DNA from: DASVHF01 sp036382695
Lineage (GTDB): Bacteria > Patescibacteriota > Microgenomatia > Woykebacterales > RBG-16-39-9b
Length of the DNA stretch: 8,169 nucleotides
Assembly: GCA_036382695.1 (NCBI GenBank)
Contig: DASVHF010000048.1
Coordinates: forward strand, 1-8,169
Direction of reading: 5' to 3'
The notes under the pieces were generated by a model, which was not told the DNA's origin, did not search any database, and was given only the letters and a program-made list of their open reading frames with translations. A program made the position numbers and the translations under genes. Positions 6,697-8,169 of the stretch are shown in pieces. Each line of letters opens with the position of its first letter. Position 1 is the first letter of the stretch.

Positions 6697-6729
6697 AGAA
6701 AAAGAAAATCTCCCACTGTTTTGGGAGAC
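6697..6729 (-). terminator. Rho-independent terminator-like hairpin with T tract
   Basis: On the minus strand, TCTCCC (6728-6723) and GGGAGA (6714-6709) enclose an 8-nt loop and are followed by TTTTCTTTTTCT (6708-6697). It is well placed to end the tRNA-Cys transcript, 53 nt beyond the tRNA. It also coincides with the expected first bases of the M23 transcript, so it could instead act as a 5' attenuator. Confidence 0.7.
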
Positions 6730-6736
6730 GAGACGT

Positions 6737-6765
6737 ATTCTAACAACTAGAGGACATATTGTCAA
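6737..6765 (-). promoter_or_regulatory. Near-consensus promoter for the M23 gene
   Basis: On the minus strand, a perfect TTGACA (6765-6760), a 17-bp spacer and TAGAAT (6742-6737, five of six). Initiation would be near 6730, which gives a ~54-nt leader to the ATG at 6676. It lies entirely in the trailer of tRNA-Cys. Confidence 0.65.
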
Positions 6766-6779
6766 GTTTTTACACTTGA
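6762..6779. repeat. Inverted repeat overlapping the -35 box
   Basis: TCAAGT (6762-6767) and ACTTGA (6774-6779) across a 6-nt loop. It starts 3 nt beyond the tRNA-Cys CCA end and includes four bases of the TTGACA -35 element. It could be an operator or a tRNA 3' processing hairpin; neither is shown. Confidence 0.4.
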
Positions 6780-6781
6780 GT

Positions 6782-6855
6782 TGGAGGCGCGGAGGGGATT
6801 CGAACCCCTGTGATAGGTTTTGCAGACCCATGTCTAGCCACTCGACCACCGCGCC
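6782..6855 (-). tRNA. tRNA-Cys (anticodon GCA)
   Basis: A 74-nt cloverleaf on the minus strand. The acceptor stem GGCGCGG pairs with CCGCGCC. The D-arm is GTC...GAC with a GTGG loop. The anticodon stem TGGGT/ACCTA carries the loop CTGCAAA, so the anticodon is GCA. The T-arm is AGGGG-TTCGAAT-CCCCT. The discriminator base is T, and CCA is encoded at 6784-6782. All arms fold and no bases look damaged. Confidence 0.96.
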
Positions 6856-6869
6856 AGAGCTGAGTTGAA

Positions 6870-6878
6870 ATTATACCA
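6870..6878 (-). promoter_or_regulatory. Extended -10 promoter of tRNA-Cys
   Basis: The minus strand reads TGGTATAAT: a perfect TATAAT preceded by the TGn extension, 14 bp before the tRNA 5' end. No convincing -35 is seen, only a T-rich stretch, which an extended -10 can tolerate. Confidence 0.7.
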
Positions 6879-6882
6879 CAGG

Positions 6883-6943
6883 AGCCTAAAAAAATAAATT
6901 CTAATAAGGTAGTAGTGAAAACGGTAAGTGTTTTAGGCTTACC
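6883..6943. repeat. Nested inverted repeats in the gap upstream of tRNA-Cys
   Basis: AGCCTAAAA (6883-6891) is the exact reverse complement of TTTTAGGCT (6931-6939), 39 nt apart. A second inverted repeat, GGTAAG (6923-6928) with CTTACC (6938-6943), shares the right-hand arm, so the two structures are mutually exclusive. The rest of 6879-7088 holds no gene that I can support. Confidence 0.45.
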
Positions 6944-7066
6944 CGAAATTTAGATAAAAAGAATTGTAAAGAAAGGACGTAGTATATTAACTGATATGAC
7001 AGTAAATATTATGTGGAGTGCGTGGATAAAATGACTATAGGTCGATTATTGAACCATAATCTTAGC

Positions 7067-7094
7067 TTGCATCATAGGTATTCTGAGTTAAAAT
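7067..7094 (+). promoter_or_regulatory. Possible methyltransferase promoter
   Basis: TTGCAT (7067-7072), 16 bp, then TAAAAT (7089-7094, five of six). Initiation would be near 7101, almost at the ATG (7104), making the message leaderless. The -35 is only fair. Confidence 0.4.
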
Positions 7095-7103
7095 TTAAGC
7101 GGC

Positions 7104-8027
7104 ATGAACGATTCTCGTCTAGAACTCGAAAACAGAATTAAAAAGATAGATACAGTTTTTGATTTAAATTCAATAATTTCACGAAAGGTTAACACCACTA
7201 CAATTACCAGCTATTATAACCGGAATAAATTGGCCTATTGGCTTTTTCACAGCCGAGTAGGTTTTGTTCACATGGGTATTAGTCGTGGCACGGAATACAA
7301 CCAGAACGATTTATTGGAGCAGCCGAAGATAGTTGCAAAGTATATCCGGAGACTAACTACTCGCAACGTTTTGGAATTAGGGACCGGAAAAGGATCGTCG
7401 AGCTTTTATTTAGCAAAGCGGTTTCCGAAAGTACGTTTTGATGGTGTCGATCTGCCTAAAGGACAACTTGATGTTGCGAAAAAGGCGGCAGAGGAAATCC
7501 CCAACTTTCATCCTGCGGAATGTGATTTCCATGATTTAAGCCGCTACAGCGATAACCAATTTGATGTAGTCTTTGCGATTGAGTCTTTATGTCATAGCTC
7601 CAGGAAAGGAAAAGTATTTAAAGAAGTTCGACGGGTTTTGAAGTTAGGCGGTGTGTTTATCGTTATTGATGGTTATCTTGGGAGACCCGTAGAATCTTTA
7701 ACTTATGATGAACGATTAGCGAAAAGATTAACTGAAAGAGGAATGATGGTTGGCGGTTTTGAATACTACGGTGATGTTTTAATTAAAATTAAGCATGCTG
7801 GCTTTACGATTATCGAGGAGGGTGACGTTACCCGTTTTATAATTCCAACCTTGAGACGATTCGAAAATTTAGCTTCAAAAACCCTGTTTGACCATCCAAA
7901 ACTAGGGCATTTGATTGTCAAATTTCTTCCCGACGAATTTAGCGCTAATGCAGTCGCTGCATATCTAATGCCTCTCTTGGTAGACCTGGGTGTTGCTAAA
8001 TACATAATTCTTGTCGTTCGTAAGTAG
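7104..8027 (+). CDS. Class I SAM-dependent methyltransferase
   Basis: A 307-aa Rossmann-fold methyltransferase. Motif I VLELGTGKG (89-97) binds SAM, acidic D116 (DGVDLP) should hold the ribose, FDVVFAIESLCH (153-164) is the post-II segment, and VLKLGGVFIVIDGY (178-191) is motif III. The ESLCH segment and a long C-terminal part after motif III recall the sterol/tocopherol/cyclopropane-type small-molecule methyltransferases. The substrate cannot be told; a lipid, quinone or secondary product is a guess. There is no signal peptide, so it is cytoplasmic; the C-terminus (about 284-304) is fairly hydrophobic and might touch membrane. No Shine-Dalgarno is visible; a -10-like TAAAAT 9 bp upstream suggests leaderless expression. 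It is a stand-alone gene that converges on the next gene with 8 bp between stop codons. Confidence 0.85.
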   Translation: MNDSRLELENRIKKIDTVFDLNSIISRKVNTTTITSYYNRNKLAYWLFHSRVGFVHMGISRGTEYNQNDLLEQPKIVAKYIRRLTTRNVLELGTGKGSSSFYLAKRFPKVRFDGVDLPKGQLDVAKKAAEEIPNFHPAECDFHDLSRYSDNQFDVVFAIESLCHSSRKGKVFKEVRRVLKLGGVFIVIDGYLGRPVESLTYDERLAKRLTERGMMVGGFEYYGDVLIKIKHAGFTIIEEGDVTRFIIPTLRRFENLASKTLFDHPKLGHLIVKFLPDEFSANAVAAYLMPLLVDLGVAKYIILVVRK

Positions 8028-8035
8028 TGTCCGAA

Positions 8036-8169
8036 CTATAGCCTTTTTGCGTATTGGGAGGAAATCCAGCCGGAGCCAGAGGAAAGTTTTATTTTATACC
8101 AATCGGGTTTTTCTTCAAGAAGTTCGTATTTTTCACCAGGGTGGACCTTGGCTGTTATATCGTAGCTTG
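8036..8169 (-). CDS. C-terminal fragment of a bacterial SH3-domain protein
   Basis: The minus-strand frame is open from the window edge (first full codon 8167-8165) to a TAG at 8038-8036, giving the last 43 residues of a protein. They read like the second half of an SH3b/SH3_3 domain: VHPGEKYELLEEKPDWYKIKL, then SGSGWISSQYAKRL, with the usual P-G-E, DWYKI and GW(I/V)SSQY pattern. Such domains commonly bind cell-wall material and sit at the end of secreted wall hydrolases or adhesion proteins. Its N-terminal partner domains lie outside the window. It converges on the methyltransferase. Confidence 0.75.
   Translation of the reverse strand, partial: SYDITAKVHPGEKYELLEEKPDWYKIKLSSGSGWISSQYAKRL

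Noticed and set aside
6659..6868. 69-codon plus-strand open frame
   Set aside because: It runs antisense through the terminator hairpin, the promoter and the whole tRNA-Cys; its peptide is a by-product of those RNA signals.
6996..7034. 12-codon plus-strand peptide (MTVNIMWSAWIK)
   Set aside because: Too short, and the purine-rich GAAAGGA upstream is about 20 nt away, too far to act as its ribosome site.
7031..7141. 36-codon basic plus-strand peptide starting MTIGRLL
   Set aside because: It overlaps the methyltransferase start in another frame, has no ribosome site and resembles nothing known; a leader peptide cannot be excluded but is unsupported.
1..8169. CRISPR array, rRNA, prophage or toxin-antitoxin module
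   Set aside because: No regularly spaced repeats, rRNA-like blocks, phage genes or paired small genes are visible on either strand.

Overview
The window looks like a moderately AT-rich bacterial chromosome segment. Strong Shine-Dalgarno sites are scarce, and several genes appear to start at or very near their transcription start. Binding proteins are held by an uncleaved N-terminal helix rather than a lipobox, and tRNA-Cys has an encoded CCA. UGA is used as a normal stop (M23 gene), so the UGA-to-glycine code of some candidate phyla does not apply. This combination, plus overall protein style, makes a Patescibacteria/CPR-type genome my best guess. That is inference, not something the sequence proves.

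Layout. Positions 1-1053 are a complete-looking insertion sequence of IS481/IS3-like type, with ~30-bp imperfect terminal inverted repeats (TGT...ACA) and one DDE transposase. Its right end stops 5 bp before the -35 box of the next gene. Positions 1059-5991 hold a co-directional block: two paralogous family-5 (oligopeptide/dipeptide type) extracellular solute-binding proteins, each behind the same 25-bp promoter segment, then a membrane histidine kinase that starts 2 bp after the second binding protein ends. No permease, ATPase or response regulator is present. A minus-strand M23 metallopeptidase converges on the kinase, and the two coding ends overlap by 26 bp. Upstream of the peptidase are two small palindromic repeats, a terminator-like hairpin, a near-consensus promoter and tRNA-Cys (GCA), all on the minus strand. 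A 248-bp gene-free gap with inverted repeats follows, then a plus-strand SAM-dependent methyltransferase. The window ends in the C-terminus of a minus-strand bacterial SH3-domain protein.

How it may work together. The most interesting unit is the binding-protein/binding-protein/kinase cluster. With no transporter subunits alongside, the two anchored binding proteins could act as ligand-presenting co-receptors for the kinase, or they could serve a transporter encoded elsewhere. The nearby M23 endopeptidase and SH3b fragment are cell-wall proteins, so a link to sensing of wall peptides is conceivable, but the sequence does not show it. The tRNA-Cys/M23 junction is unusually compact: the probable M23 promoter lies between the tRNA and the tRNA's probable terminator.
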